Made by a program: the position numbers and the translations under genes. A stretch of 64,000 bases of DNA from Serratia plymuthica NBRC 102599 (GTDB lineage: Bacteria; Pseudomonadota; Gammaproteobacteria; Enterobacterales; Enterobacteriaceae): assembly GCF_001590925.1 (NCBI RefSeq), contig NZ_BCTU01000005.1, positions 186,001-250,000 on the forward strand, written 5' to 3'. Positions 10,990 through 20,603 of the stretch are shown here, in pieces. The notes under the pieces were generated by a model that saw only the letters and a list, made by a program, of their open reading frames with translations, searched no databases and was not told the origin of the DNA. Each line of letters starts with the position of its first letter. The stretch's first letter is position 1.

Positions 10990-11742
10990 TTATTTGGCTG
11001 CGGAGACTCCGTCGAACCTTACGTCGCTACAGCTGAAAAAGGTTTCTCTCGCTGGGTCCTGCCGTTCCCACTGCACATACAACAGTGTTTGCTTCCCGTC
11101 GGCACGATCGGCCGGGATCTTGACGTCAATCTGGTAGACGCCGGCATATTTGACATGGTTGCCTTTAGCCGGCGGCGGAACTATCACTTTAGTCACCTCA
11201 AGCGGTGTCAGATCGCTCCATTTCAACTTATCCGTGGCGGCATTGAAACTCGGCTTGGCAAGCGACACCGTCCACTTGCTCGGCTCATGCACCTGGGTGG
11301 CGTCGAAGTACAGCGTAGCCTGGCCGTCTTTTACCGAGACGCTGCTCACCTGCCAGTCGGCATGCGGCTGGTCGATGCCTTCAAACTTGGCGATGCCCGC
11401 CGAGCAAAGCTGGTCATCGGGGACCTTGTCTGACGGATGCTGGGTACCTTGCAGGTTTTGCGAGTAGGCGGGCCATTCGGTAAACATCTGGCGGCGTTCC
11501 CAAATAGGAATAGTCTCCGCTTTGTACAAAAAGGCATTTCTGCAGGCCGCATTAGGCATGTTCGAACCATCATCCGGGTGGTTGTAACCGCCGTCCTGTT
11601 CACAAATCACCTGACGCGCCTTGGGAATCAAGGTAGCGCCATGCTTTGGCCCGATCGCTTTCGGTTCGGTATTCTCGGCGGCATGCGCCGGCATCGTTAA
11701 TGCAAACAGCATTCCTGCCAACAGAGAAAAACGCTTTTTCAT
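10990..11742 (-). CDS. AA10-type lytic polysaccharide monooxygenase with displaced histidine
   Basis: 250 residues. AA10 enzymes are secreted copper oxygenases that cleave chitin or cellulose. The match rests on three spaced motifs: HGATLIPKARQVIC (pattern HGxxxxPxxRxxxC), VHEPSKWTVSLAKPSF (compare CBP21 HSTTSWRYFITKPNW), and FFSCSDVRF near the C-terminus, giving histidine-brace candidates His34 and His152 and an axial Phe236. The signal peptide appears to end at PAHA (residue 21), which leaves a 12-residue AENTEPKAIGPK segment before His34; in characterised AA10 enzymes the histidine is the first mature residue. Either further processing occurs or copper binding differs. Cysteines 47, 67, 113 and 238 could form two disulfides. 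Product family is fairly sure; activity is not. Confidence 0.8.
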   Translation of the reverse strand: MKKRFSLLAGMLFALTMPAHAAENTEPKAIGPKHGATLIPKARQVICEQDGGYNHPDDGSNMPNAACRNAFLYKAETIPIWERRQMFTEWPAYSQNLQGTQHPSDKVPDDQLCSAGIAKFEGIDQPHADWQVSSVSVKDGQATLYFDATQVHEPSKWTVSLAKPSFNAATDKLKWSDLTPLEVTKVIVPPPAKGNHVKYAGVYQIDVKIPADRADGKQTLLYVQWERQDPARETFFSCSDVRFDGVSAAK

Positions 11743-12228
11743 ACGAAATACCTTATTTCATTATGTGTAGGGGTTGAGATGCCCGCATCGCCTGCGTGAC
11801 GCAGATGATGCGCAGCAGGATAGCCCTGCTATCCATTTGGCTTTACCAGCATAGACATCCCCTCAGTAAGTTGCATAAATAAAATTAATCAATTTTCGCT
11901 AATCATCGAATGAAACACACCTAAATACGCCAATATCATTCATTAAACATTAATTTAATTGCTAATATATGCTGTTTTGGCATAACGCCGCAGTGGGCTG
12001 CAACCGAAGATATTCTCGCGGCCAGCACAGCACGACCGGGCGATTGTGTTAATCTTATGGCAACCCAAAGCTCAGCCGCCCGGCCGTCAAAGCGCCTGTT
12101 ATCGCCGTAAAAAGACGGTGATATTCAGAACGGGGCGTGTTGACGCTATCGCGTTCCCCCGCTAGCGTGAACGCTGAAAAAAGATTTCGCTGCGCATGCC
12201 CGCAAGGACAAAAGGACAAGAGAAAGTT
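11743..12228. other. Divergent LPMO-lolB intergenic region, no gene
   Basis: 486 bp. It contains an AT-rich core (about 11870-11990) suited to promoters for the divergent genes, and a small GC-rich inverted repeat near 11797-11815. A weak lolB promoter candidate is TTGACG (12139) with TAGCGT 17 bp downstream. No RNA gene or ORF of note was recognised. Confidence 0.5.
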
Positions 12229-12852
12229 ATGCCAATCCGCAAAGTTAGTTTGCTACGTCTGATCCCGCTGGCCAGCCTGGTGCTGGCCGCCTGTACCACC
12301 ACCAAGCCAAGCGGCCCGGCGACCAGCCCAACCTCACCGCAGTGGCGCGCTCACGAGCAAGCGGTGCAACAGCTCGGGCAATATCAGACCCGTGGCTCTT
12401 TCGCCTATCTGTCAGACCAGAAAAAAGTCTATGCGCGCTTCTTCTGGCAGCAATATTCACCGGAACGTTACCGCCTGCTGCTGACCAACCCGCTTGGCAG
12501 CACCGAACTTGACCTGAACGTACAGCAAAACGTGGTGCAGTTGACGGACAACCAGGGCAAACGCTATGTCAGCGACAACGCCGAAGAAATGATCCGCAAA
12601 CTGACCGGCATGGCGATCCCGCTGGATAACCTGCGTCAGTGGATGCTCGGCCTGCCGGGCGAGGCCAATGATTTCACGTTGGATGACCAGTACCGCCTGA
12701 GCAAACTGACTTATCGGCAAGGCAGCCAGACCTGGACCGTGGATTACCAGGATTACAACAGCGATCTCAAGCCGCAGCTGCCAAGCCGCCTGGAACTGAA
12801 ACAGGGCGATCAACGCATCAAACTGAAAATGGATAACTGGACCCTCAAATGA
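12229..12852 (+). CDS. lolB: Outer-membrane lipoprotein receptor LolB
   Basis: 207 residues from the ATG at 12229, chosen over the in-frame ATG at 12196 because AGGACAAGAGAAAG precedes it and the signal peptide then starts directly ([19 protein letters not shown]). Lipobox LAAC gives an acylated cysteine. LolB accepts lipoproteins from LolA and inserts them into the outer membrane; the mature part is an unclosed beta barrel. The stop codon overlaps the ispE start (ATGA at 12849), so the two are translationally coupled as in other enterobacteria. Confidence 0.96.
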   Translation: MPIRKVSLLRLIPLASLVLAACTTTKPSGPATSPTSPQWRAHEQAVQQLGQYQTRGSFAYLSDQKKVYARFFWQQYSPERYRLLLTNPLGSTELDLNVQQNVVQLTDNQGKRYVSDNAEEMIRKLTGMAIPLDNLRQWMLGLPGEANDFTLDDQYRLSKLTYRQGSQTWTVDYQDYNSDLKPQLPSRLELKQGDQRIKLKMDNWTLK

Positions 12853-13715
12853 TCCGCCAGTGGCCATCTCCCGCTAAACTTAATTTGTTTTTGTACATTA
12901 CCGGCCGGCGCGAAGACGGCTACCACCTGCTGCAGACGCTGTTCCAGTTTCTGGATTACGGCGATACGCTGACCCTCGACGTGCGGCAGGATGACCGCAT
13001 CCGCCTGCTGACGCCGGTCGATGGCGTGCCGGACGAGCAAAACCTGATTGTCCGCGCCGCCCGCTTGTTGCAACAGCATTGCGATAGCCACGGGCTCAAA
13101 ACACTCCCGCGCGGCGCCGATATCAGTATCGATAAGCGCCTGCCGATGGGCGGAGGGCTGGGCGGCGGCTCGTCCAACGCCGCCACCGTGCTGGTAGCGC
13201 TGAATGAGCTGTGGCACTGCGGGCTGAGCGACGAGCAGTTGGCGGAGCTGGGGTTGACCCTGGGTGCCGACGTTCCGGTCTTTGTGCGCGGCCATGCGGC
13301 GTTTGCCGAAGGCATCGGCGAACGGTTGCAGCCGGCAAATCCGGCGGAAAAGTGGTATTTGGTGGCGCATCCGGGCGTCAGCATCCCTACCCCGGTTATT
13401 TTTGGCGACGCGGAATTAAAAAGAGACACCCCGGTTCGCCCGTTAAATGTGCTGTTGCAGGCAACTTACGCAAATGATTGCGAACCAATAGCAAGAAAAC
13501 GTTTTCGCGAGGTTGAACAGCTTCTTTCTTGGCTGTTAGAATACGCGCCGTCACGCCTGACTGGCACAGGTGCATGTGTGTTTGCTGAATTCGACACAGA
13601 AATCGCCGCCCGTCAGGTGTTAAATCAAGCTCCGGAGTGGTTGTGTGGTTTTGTAGCGCGTGGCGTTAACGTCTCTCCACTACATCGCATCCGTTCCGGG
13701 CAGATTGAACCGTAG
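12849..13715 (+). CDS. ispE: 4-diphosphocytidyl-2-C-methyl-D-erythritol kinase
   Basis: 288 residues, a GHMP kinase of the MEP isoprenoid pathway. The N-terminal motif [22 protein letters not shown] and the glycine-rich ATP loop [15 protein letters not shown] are diagnostic, with a second conserved segment at [12 protein letters not shown]. It overlaps lolB by four bases and precedes prs by 173 bp. Confidence 0.97.
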   Translation: MIRQWPSPAKLNLFLYITGRREDGYHLLQTLFQFLDYGDTLTLDVRQDDRIRLLTPVDGVPDEQNLIVRAARLLQQHCDSHGLKTLPRGADISIDKRLPMGGGLGGGSSNAATVLVALNELWHCGLSDEQLAELGLTLGADVPVFVRGHAAFAEGIGERLQPANPAEKWYLVAHPGVSIPTPVIFGDAELKRDTPVRPLNVLLQATYANDCEPIARKRFREVEQLLSWLLEYAPSRLTGTGACVFAEFDTEIAARQVLNQAPEWLCGFVARGVNVSPLHRIRSGQIEP

Positions 13716-13786
13716 TTCTCGTTTCGCTGCGCAGGGTCATGCACACCTGGCCCTGTAATCCCTGCGCCGCTGCGGTTTCAAGTTAG

Positions 13787-14836
<1,050 letters not shown>

Positions 14837-14901
14837 TTCGTTCCCTTTCGGTGCGGTGTCCTGCCGTACCGGAAGAGCCTATTGCCCGGCAGCAGAAAAA
14901 G

Positions 14902-14937
14902 AAAAACCCGTTGGTGCGCAAGCAGCAACGGGTTTTC
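14902..14937 (+). terminator. prs terminator
   Basis: AAAACCCGTTG, a 12-nt loop, then CAACGGGTTTTC: an 11-bp stem with a T-run, 66 bp after the prs stop. Confidence 0.85.
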
Positions 14938-15019
14938 TACTCGTAGTCAAACATGACCTTAGACCTGAGTGCGCGGCAGATCTCCTTTGCCGTAATGCCG
15001 CTCCCTTTCGTTTTTTTAA

Positions 15020-15298
15020 TCAATGCGACGAACGATGCTGATCGTTGCGGCAGCGTTTATCGAAGTGTTTTACCCACCAGTAACGATCGGCAACCTGCTC
15101 GCGACCGCCGAGACGGGCACCGACCAGCCACAACAACGCACCCACGAAAATACTCATGATGGCGCCATGGGCGAAAAGTTGCGGTAAATCGAGCTGCGAT
15201 ACTTCAGCAAGAATGTTGTATCCGACGCCGCCGATCATCACGACCAGCCCCAGCCCCATAAAAAAGTTGCCCATTCTGCACGCGTTTCTACGTTTCAT
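15020..15298 (-). CDS. ychH: YchH family stress-associated membrane protein
   Basis: 92 residues with two hydrophobic helices (GNFFMGLGLVVMIGGVGYNI and HGAIMSIFVGALLWLVGAR) and the conserved DRYWWVKHFDKRCR tail of the YchH (DUF2583) family. In E. coli the gene is CRP-controlled and its product has been linked to stress and biofilm behaviour; the molecular role is unclear. It lies between prs and pth on the opposite strand, as in E. coli. A CRP-like site and a sigma-S-like minus 10 box precede it. Confidence 0.93.
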   Translation of the reverse strand: MKRRNACRMGNFFMGLGLVVMIGGVGYNILAEVSQLDLPQLFAHGAIMSIFVGALLWLVGARLGGREQVADRYWWVKHFDKRCRNDQHRSSH

Positions 15299-15365
15299 TT
15301 GTCACCTCCATTGCGCTTTATGCCAACCGGGATAACTCAGCAAAGGGTTAACCCACTTTGATAAA

Positions 15366-15414
15366 TTAAGTATAGCCCCTGGTCCGACAAGGGGTTTGCG
15401 GAGACGATCACAAA
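15366..15414 (-). promoter_or_regulatory. Putative ychH promoter with CRP-like site
   Basis: On the minus strand CTATACTTAA (15366-15375) is a near-ideal extended minus 10 box, of the kind also used by sigma S. The CRP-like palindrome TTTGTGATCGTCTCCGCAAA is centred near 15404. If transcription starts near 15362 the site is centred about 42 bases upstream, the class II activator position. This fits the known CRP control of E. coli ychH. The second half-site is imperfect. The rest of 15299-15611 shows no gene. Confidence 0.5.
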
Positions 15415-15611
15415 TGGTAAAGAAAACGTGACAAATCTTTACCTTATCCTGCTTGTTAGCCGACAAATTGAATTGTTTTTCTAATGAATTATTCAATTTT
15501 CAGTCTATCGCTGAATCAATACTCGGGGCTGGGCATCAGGATTTTGTCATTCGCGGCGGCGGCAGGTAGACTAATGCCCTTTCCATTATCTCGATCATAG
15601 CGAATTTCCCA

Positions 15612-16202
15612 GTGAGCAGTATTAAATTGATAGTCGGCCTGGCGAATCCGGGCGCTGAATATGCCCAGACGCGGCACAACGCCGGCGCCTGGTACGTAGA
15701 TTTGCTGGCCCAGCGCCATAACCAGCAGTTGAAGGAAGAGAGCAAGTTCTTCGGCTACACCGCACGGCTGAACCTGGCGGGTAACGATGTGCGCCTGCTG
15801 GTACCGACCACCTTTATGAACCTGAGCGGCAAAGCGGTGCTGGCGATGGCCAGTTTCTACCGCATTGAGCCGGACGAAATCCTGGTGGCGCATGACGAGC
15901 TGGATATCCCGCCGGGCGTCGCCAAAATCAAACTCGGCGGCGGTAATGGCGGCCACAACGGGCTGAAGGATATTCAGAACAAGTTCGGCAATAACCCGAA
16001 CTTCTACCGTTTGCGCATTGGCATTGGCCATCCGGGCGATAAAAACAAGGTCGTAGGATTTGTGCTCGGCAAGCCACCGGCCAGCGAGCAAAAAATGATT
16101 GATGAAGCGATAGATGAAGCCGCCCGCTGCACCGAAGTTCTGATGACTGACGGGCTGGAGAAAACCGTTCGCCGCCTGCACAGCTTCAAGGCGCAGGCCT
16201 GA
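15612..16202 (+). CDS. pth: Peptidyl-tRNA hydrolase
   Basis: 196 residues from a GTG start. It releases tRNA from prematurely dropped peptidyl-tRNA. Catalytic signature residues are visible: [19 protein letters not shown] (conserved Asn and the catalytic His), FMNLSGKAV (Asn), and [14 protein letters not shown]. It is convergent with the SulP gene; the usual pth-ychF pair is here interrupted by that gene. Confidence 0.96.
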   Translation: MSSIKLIVGLANPGAEYAQTRHNAGAWYVDLLAQRHNQQLKEESKFFGYTARLNLAGNDVRLLVPTTFMNLSGKAVLAMASFYRIEPDEILVAHDELDIPPGVAKIKLGGGNGGHNGLKDIQNKFGNNPNFYRLRIGIGHPGDKNKVVGFVLGKPPASEQKMIDEAIDEAARCTEVLMTDGLEKTVRRLHSFKAQA

Positions 16203-16210
16203 TGGTTGCC

Positions 16211-16233
16211 GCAGCGGGCATACCGCCCGCTGC
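16211..16233. terminator. Hairpin between convergent pth and sulP
   Basis: Perfect 9-bp stem GCAGCGGGC/GCCCGCTGC with a 5-nt loop. No T-run on either side, so termination is only likely by position. Confidence 0.45.
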
Positions 16234-16241
16234 TAGCGGCG

Positions 16242-17771
16242 TTACGTCCGTATCTTAAAGGTTTCTTCGCCGACGTTACTGTCATCGGTCTGATACCCTT
16301 CTTCTGCCACATAATATTGCGGGTCATCCAGCTCATGGCTGCAAAACGGGCCGGCCCGTTTCAGCAGCCGCACGCAATCGCCGCTCAGATGGCGCAAGCG
16401 GATGGATTTGCCCGCCGCCAGATAACGCGCCGTCAGCTTGTCGATCGCCTCCACCCCACTGGAATCCATCACCCGGGTGCCGGCAAAATCCAGCACCACG
16501 TTTTCCGGATCGTTTTTCGGTTCAAACAGGTCGGCAAACGCCGCCGTGGAACCAAAGAACAGCGGGCCGTCGAGTTGATACACCGCCACATTGCCCTCCA
16601 CCTGGCGCTGACGAACGCGGATGCGCGCCTGCTGCCAGGCAAATACCAGCGCCGAGATAATCACTCCGCTGATTACCGCCACCGCCAGATCGGTAAAGAT
16701 GGTGATCAGGGTAACCAGCAACATCACCAGCGCATCCATCTTCGGCATGCGGCGCAGACGGCGCAGCGAACTCCATTCAAAGGTGTTGTAACAGACCACC
16801 AGCATGACCCCGGCCAGCGCCGCCACCGGCAGCAGGCCGATATAGCCCGACAGGCTGACCACAAACAAGATTAATAGCAATGCACCCACTACGCCGGAAA
16901 TACGCCCGCGGCCGCCGGAGGTGAAGTTGATGATCGACTGCCCAATCATCGCGCAACCGGCAAAACAGCCAAACAGGCCGCAAATCGTGTTGCCTGCCCC
17001 CTGAGCGATGCTCTCGCGGTTGCCGTTGCCCTTCTTGCCGCCCATTTCGTCGAGCACCGTCATGGTCAATAGTGATTCAATCAGGCCGACCAGGGCGATC
17101 ACCAACGCGTACGGCAGCACCACTTTCAGCATTTCCAGGCTGAACGGCGCCATCGGCAAGCTGAAATGCGGCAAGGCACCGGAAATATCCGCCAGATCGC
17201 CGACCCGCAGCGTATGCAGATTGAACCCGATCGCCAATGCGGAAACCAGGATCAGCGCCGCCAGCGAAGCCGGGATCACGCGCGTCAGCCGGGGGAAGAA
17301 CACCACTACCAGGATCGCCAACGCCACCAGCCCGTACATCAGCGGCCCCTGCCCGGCAATCATATGCAGTTGCGCCAGCATGATGACAATCGCCAGGCCG
17401 TTAACAAAACCGTGTATGGCGGGCAGCGGCACCAGCCGAATAAATTTGCCCAGCCGAAACACGCCGATCAGGATTTGGATAATGCCGGCGAAAATCGTCG
17501 CCCACAGCACGTATCCCATGCCGTGCTGCGCCGCGAGGCTCATCAGCACCACCACGATCGAACCGGCAGCACCCGACACCATACCCGGCTTGCCGCCGAA
17601 CAGCGCCGTCACCAGGCCGATAATAAAAGCGGTGTGCAGCCCGACGATCGGGGAAAGCCCGGCGACCAGCGAAAAGCCGACCGCTTCCGGGATCATCGAT
17701 ACCGCCACCACAAAGCCCGCCAGGACCTCGTTCTTGACGTCCGACAGCCTGATCTTGCTCAGGTTAAACAT
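16242..17771 (-). CDS. SulP family inorganic anion transporter with STAS domain
   Basis: 509 residues with about 11-12 membrane helices, the SulP signature VAVSMIPEAVGFSLVAGLSP and a C-terminal STAS domain containing VMDSSGVEAIDKL. SulP proteins carry sulfate, bicarbonate or dicarboxylates; the substrate cannot be read from sequence. It is a different subgroup from DauA at 3528 (shorter STAS linker, little local identity), so not a recent duplication. It sits between pth and ychF on the opposite strand. Confidence 0.88.
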   Translation of the reverse strand: MFNLSKIRLSDVKNEVLAGFVVAVSMIPEAVGFSLVAGLSPIVGLHTAFIIGLVTALFGGKPGMVSGAAGSIVVVLMSLAAQHGMGYVLWATIFAGIIQILIGVFRLGKFIRLVPLPAIHGFVNGLAIVIMLAQLHMIAGQGPLMYGLVALAILVVVFFPRLTRVIPASLAALILVSALAIGFNLHTLRVGDLADISGALPHFSLPMAPFSLEMLKVVLPYALVIALVGLIESLLTMTVLDEMGGKKGNGNRESIAQGAGNTICGLFGCFAGCAMIGQSIINFTSGGRGRISGVVGALLLILFVVSLSGYIGLLPVAALAGVMLVVCYNTFEWSSLRRLRRMPKMDALVMLLVTLITIFTDLAVAVISGVIISALVFAWQQARIRVRQRQVEGNVAVYQLDGPLFFGSTAAFADLFEPKNDPENVVLDFAGTRVMDSSGVEAIDKLTARYLAAGKSIRLRHLSGDCVRLLKRAGPFCSHELDDPQYYVAEEGYQTDDSNVGEETFKIRT

Positions 17772-17997
17772 GAATTATTCGCTTCTGACAGATAAAAATA
17801 CATCCCCGCAGAACGGGAACCAGAGCCGCATGGCGCGGCAAAACGCGGCAGAGAGAGGCAACTCAGGGTGGACTGGGCAAGAAGGACATCCGGCGCGTTT
17901 CCTGTAGGTTAATCAGAAGCGCAGTATGTGTAAATGTGATCCAAATCTCAATGCAAAGCGGCCCCGCCGCCGCATTTTCCTCCCCTATACAGCCAGA

Positions 17998-18026
17998 TCG
18001 AGAAAAACGGCCATTACGTGTATAAT
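17998..18026 (+). promoter_or_regulatory. Putative ychF promoter
   Basis: TCGAGA (17998-18003), a 17-bp spacer and a perfect TATAAT (18021-18026) preceded by TG, 78 bp before ychF. The remainder of the 332-bp divergent sulP-ychF gap (17772-18103) shows no gene. Confidence 0.55.
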
Positions 18027-18103
18027 GGCCGCATTATTCTGCCATTTATGCAGCGGGTTAACCCTAACCAACTGATAGTCAAGATATTTAAGGTGATAAC
18101 AAC

Positions 18104-19195
18104 ATGGGATTCAAATGCGGTATCGTCGGCCTGCCTAACGTAGGCAAATCCACCCTGTTCAACGCGTTGACCAAAGCGGGTATCGAAGCAGCCAACTTCC
18201 CGTTCTGTACCATTGAACCTAATACCGGTGTGGTGCCGATGCCCGATCCGCGTCTGGACAAGCTGGCCGAGATCGTCAAGCCTCAGCGCATCCTGCCAAC
18301 CACCATGGAATTCGTCGACATCGCCGGTCTGGTGAAGGGCGCATCCAAAGGCGAAGGCCTGGGCAACCAGTTCCTGACCAACATCCGTGAAACCGAAGCT
18401 ATCGGCCACGTGGTGCGCTGCTTCGAAAACGACAACATTATCCATGTGAACAACAAGGTTGATCCGGCTGACGATATCGAAGTCATCAACACCGAGCTGG
18501 CGCTGTCGGATCTCGACACCTGCGAACGCGCCATTCACCGCGTGCAGAAGAAAGCCAAAGGCGGCGATAAAGACGCGAAAGCCGAACTGGCGGCGCTGGA
18601 AAAATGCCTGCCGCAGCTGGAAAACGCCGGTATGTTGCGCGCGTTGGACCTGACCGAAGAAGATAAAGCGGCTATCCGCTACCTGAGCTTCCTGACGCTG
18701 AAACCGACCATGTACATCGCCAACGTCAACGAAGACGGTTACGAGAACAACCCGTACCTGGACAAAGTGCGTGAAATCGCCGCAGCCGAAGGCTCCGTAG
18801 TGGTTGCCGTGTGCGCCGCCGTGGAATCCGACATCGCCGAGCTGGAAGACGAAGACCGCGCCGAATTCATGGCCGAGCTGGGCCTGGAAGAGCCGGGTCT
18901 GAACCGCGTGATCCGCGCCGGTTACGAGTTGCTGAACCTGCAAACCTACTTCACCGCCGGCGTAAAAGAAGTACGTGCCTGGACCATCCCGGTGGGCGCT
19001 ACTGCCCCGCAAGCGGCCGGCAAGATCCACACCGACTTCGAGAAAGGCTTTATCCGCGCGCAAACCATCGCGTTTGAGGACTTCATCACCTACAAGGGTG
19101 AGCAAGGCGCCAAAGAAGCCGGCAAGATGCGTTCGGAAGGCAAAGACTACATCGTCAAAGATGGCGACGTGATGAACTTCTTGTTCAACGTCTAA
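18104..19195 (+). CDS. ychF: Redox-regulated ATPase YchF (Obg-like ATPase)
   Basis: 363 residues. It is a universally conserved Obg-family P-loop protein that prefers ATP and binds ribosomes. The G1 loop [14 protein letters not shown], the [13 protein letters not shown] switch-type segment ([14 protein letters not shown]) and a C-terminal TGS domain ([20 protein letters not shown]) are all present. It is monocistronic: own promoter and a strong terminator just after the stop. Confidence 0.97.
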   Translation: MGFKCGIVGLPNVGKSTLFNALTKAGIEAANFPFCTIEPNTGVVPMPDPRLDKLAEIVKPQRILPTTMEFVDIAGLVKGASKGEGLGNQFLTNIRETEAIGHVVRCFENDNIIHVNNKVDPADDIEVINTELALSDLDTCERAIHRVQKKAKGGDKDAKAELAALEKCLPQLENAGMLRALDLTEEDKAAIRYLSFLTLKPTMYIANVNEDGYENNPYLDKVREIAAAEGSVVVAVCAAVESDIAELEDEDRAEFMAELGLEEPGLNRVIRAGYELLNLQTYFTAGVKEVRAWTIPVGATAPQAAGKIHTDFEKGFIRAQTIAFEDFITYKGEQGAKEAGKMRSEGKDYIVKDGDVMNFLFNV

Positions 19196-19217
19196 GCTTC
19201 AGCTTCGCTGCGAACTC

Positions 19218-19250
19218 AAAAACCCACGCAATTGCGTGGGTTTTTGTTTT
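19218..19250 (+). terminator. ychF terminator
   Basis: Perfect 11-bp palindrome AACCCACGCAA/TTGCGTGGGTT followed by TTTTGTTTT. It separates ychF from the next operon. Confidence 0.9.
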
Positions 19251-19382
19251 AATGATTGCTCAAAATTCTCGTGGAACATCAGGAAGGCGCCAGACGATCA
19301 ACACGCCAATTGCAGATGTACCCGCTAGCGTTATAATGCCTTTACATTCAATGGTAGGATATGTCCCGATAAGGAATTAATC

Positions 19383-20540
19383 ATGAATAACGTGCTAGCC
19401 TCGTACACAACCAAAGCCATTCAGAGGCTGCAAAAACTGGGAATTATCTTTTCACCTGACAATGACTCCCCGATCCTGACCTTACTGGATGCAGTTGCCG
19501 ATCTGGATAATAACCGCGTAACCGCCATTGGCCGCACCCTGCAGCAGCAAAGTGCATTTAACGCCGTAGTTCGCGATAACATCAGCAACATGGACGTAGC
19601 CAATCGTCAGGCAAAAATTGTTGCCGCGTTTGACTCAATCCGTAAAGATGCCACCCAGATGGTCGGTTGGCTGGAAGACGGCAAACTCGACGTTATTGAA
19701 CGCATAAAATCAGGTTGGATGACGCTACGCCGTGGATCGATCCCTGACCGTTTCAACGATATCAAGCAATCCTATCTGGAGGTCGCCAGAGCCTCAGAGG
19801 AACAAATCAGCCGTGAAAAGGCCATTCTAGAAGCCTATCAAGACTTTCGATTTGGTCTGAAGCAAGCTTATGTGGATGCTCAAACTTTGCTGGTCGTAGC
19901 GCAGGATAATTTACGACAAAGTCGCCAGTCGTTGCAGGAAACTCAAACGGCCACGGAACAACAGCCAAGTGGCGACAACGTAGCCCTTGCCCGCCTAGAG
20001 CTCGCACGCGATGAAGCGCTAAGGGCCATGCAAAAAGAAGATGAACGTTATCAGATCGTCAAGGACCTGGCGGATAACCTGATTATCGCCTATAACGCAG
20101 CCGAAGCCGTCTTTGCTCGTCTCCAGCAGACCAATGCCATTAAAGAGCGGGTATACCGTCAAAGCGTCACCTTCTTCAGTACTAACGAGATTGTCTTTAC
20201 TGCCCTTTCCGCCTCGATGACTTCGTTACAGGGGTTGACCGAAAGCACCGAAACGCTGGAGGCGATGAAAGCTGGCATCAACGATGGTCTAAGTACTATC
20301 GCGACACAGGGTAACAAACAACTTGAGGAAGGGCTGCGAGCTGGCTATGGCACAACCATCAAGGCCGATTCCGTACGCTCTTTGGTTAATGCCATTGTCT
20401 CATTCCAAGAATCCAGCTACCGAATGATCGAAGAGTTGCGAACCGAAGCGACACAGAACACCAATGAGCTCGCATCCGTCGTTGAAGATGGGAAACGTCG
20501 TTTCGCCGATGTCATTACCAAGGCTGAAACATTCCGCTAA
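19383..20540 (+). CDS. Uncharacterised coiled-coil protein (possibly TelA-like), first gene of a three-gene operon
   Basis: 385 residues, almost wholly predicted helix, no signal peptide and no membrane helix. Long heptad-like stretches run through about residues 140-230 (EEQISREKAILEAYQDFRFG, ALARLELARDEALRAMQKED) and 285-380. The general architecture recalls TelA (toxic anion resistance) proteins, but no diagnostic motif was recognised, so the similarity is only suggested. GC content is lower than in ychF before it. AAGGAATTAATC precedes the ATG. The next gene starts 63 bp downstream after a small hairpin (CCCTATC/GATAGGG). Co-transcription is likely, since no terminator intervenes until 23473. 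Confidence 0.7.
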   Translation: MNNVLASYTTKAIQRLQKLGIIFSPDNDSPILTLLDAVADLDNNRVTAIGRTLQQQSAFNAVVRDNISNMDVANRQAKIVAAFDSIRKDATQMVGWLEDGKLDVIERIKSGWMTLRRGSIPDRFNDIKQSYLEVARASEEQISREKAILEAYQDFRFGLKQAYVDAQTLLVVAQDNLRQSRQSLQETQTATEQQPSGDNVALARLELARDEALRAMQKEDERYQIVKDLADNLIIAYNAAEAVFARLQQTNAIKERVYRQSVTFFSTNEIVFTALSASMTSLQGLTESTETLEAMKAGINDGLSTIATQGNKQLEEGLRAGYGTTIKADSVRSLVNAIVSFQESSYRMIEELRTEATQNTNELASVVEDGKRRFADVITKAETFR

Positions 20541-20603
20541 GTTTACAAGGAATCCCCCTATCTCTTCCAACCAGAGTGATAGGGATTAGACACGGAGTTA
20601 TTC

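Noticed and set aside
16206-17907. Plus-strand frames opposite the SulP gene (up to 299 residues)
   Set aside because: Antisense shadows with no motif; the SulP frame has clear membrane helices and a STAS domain.
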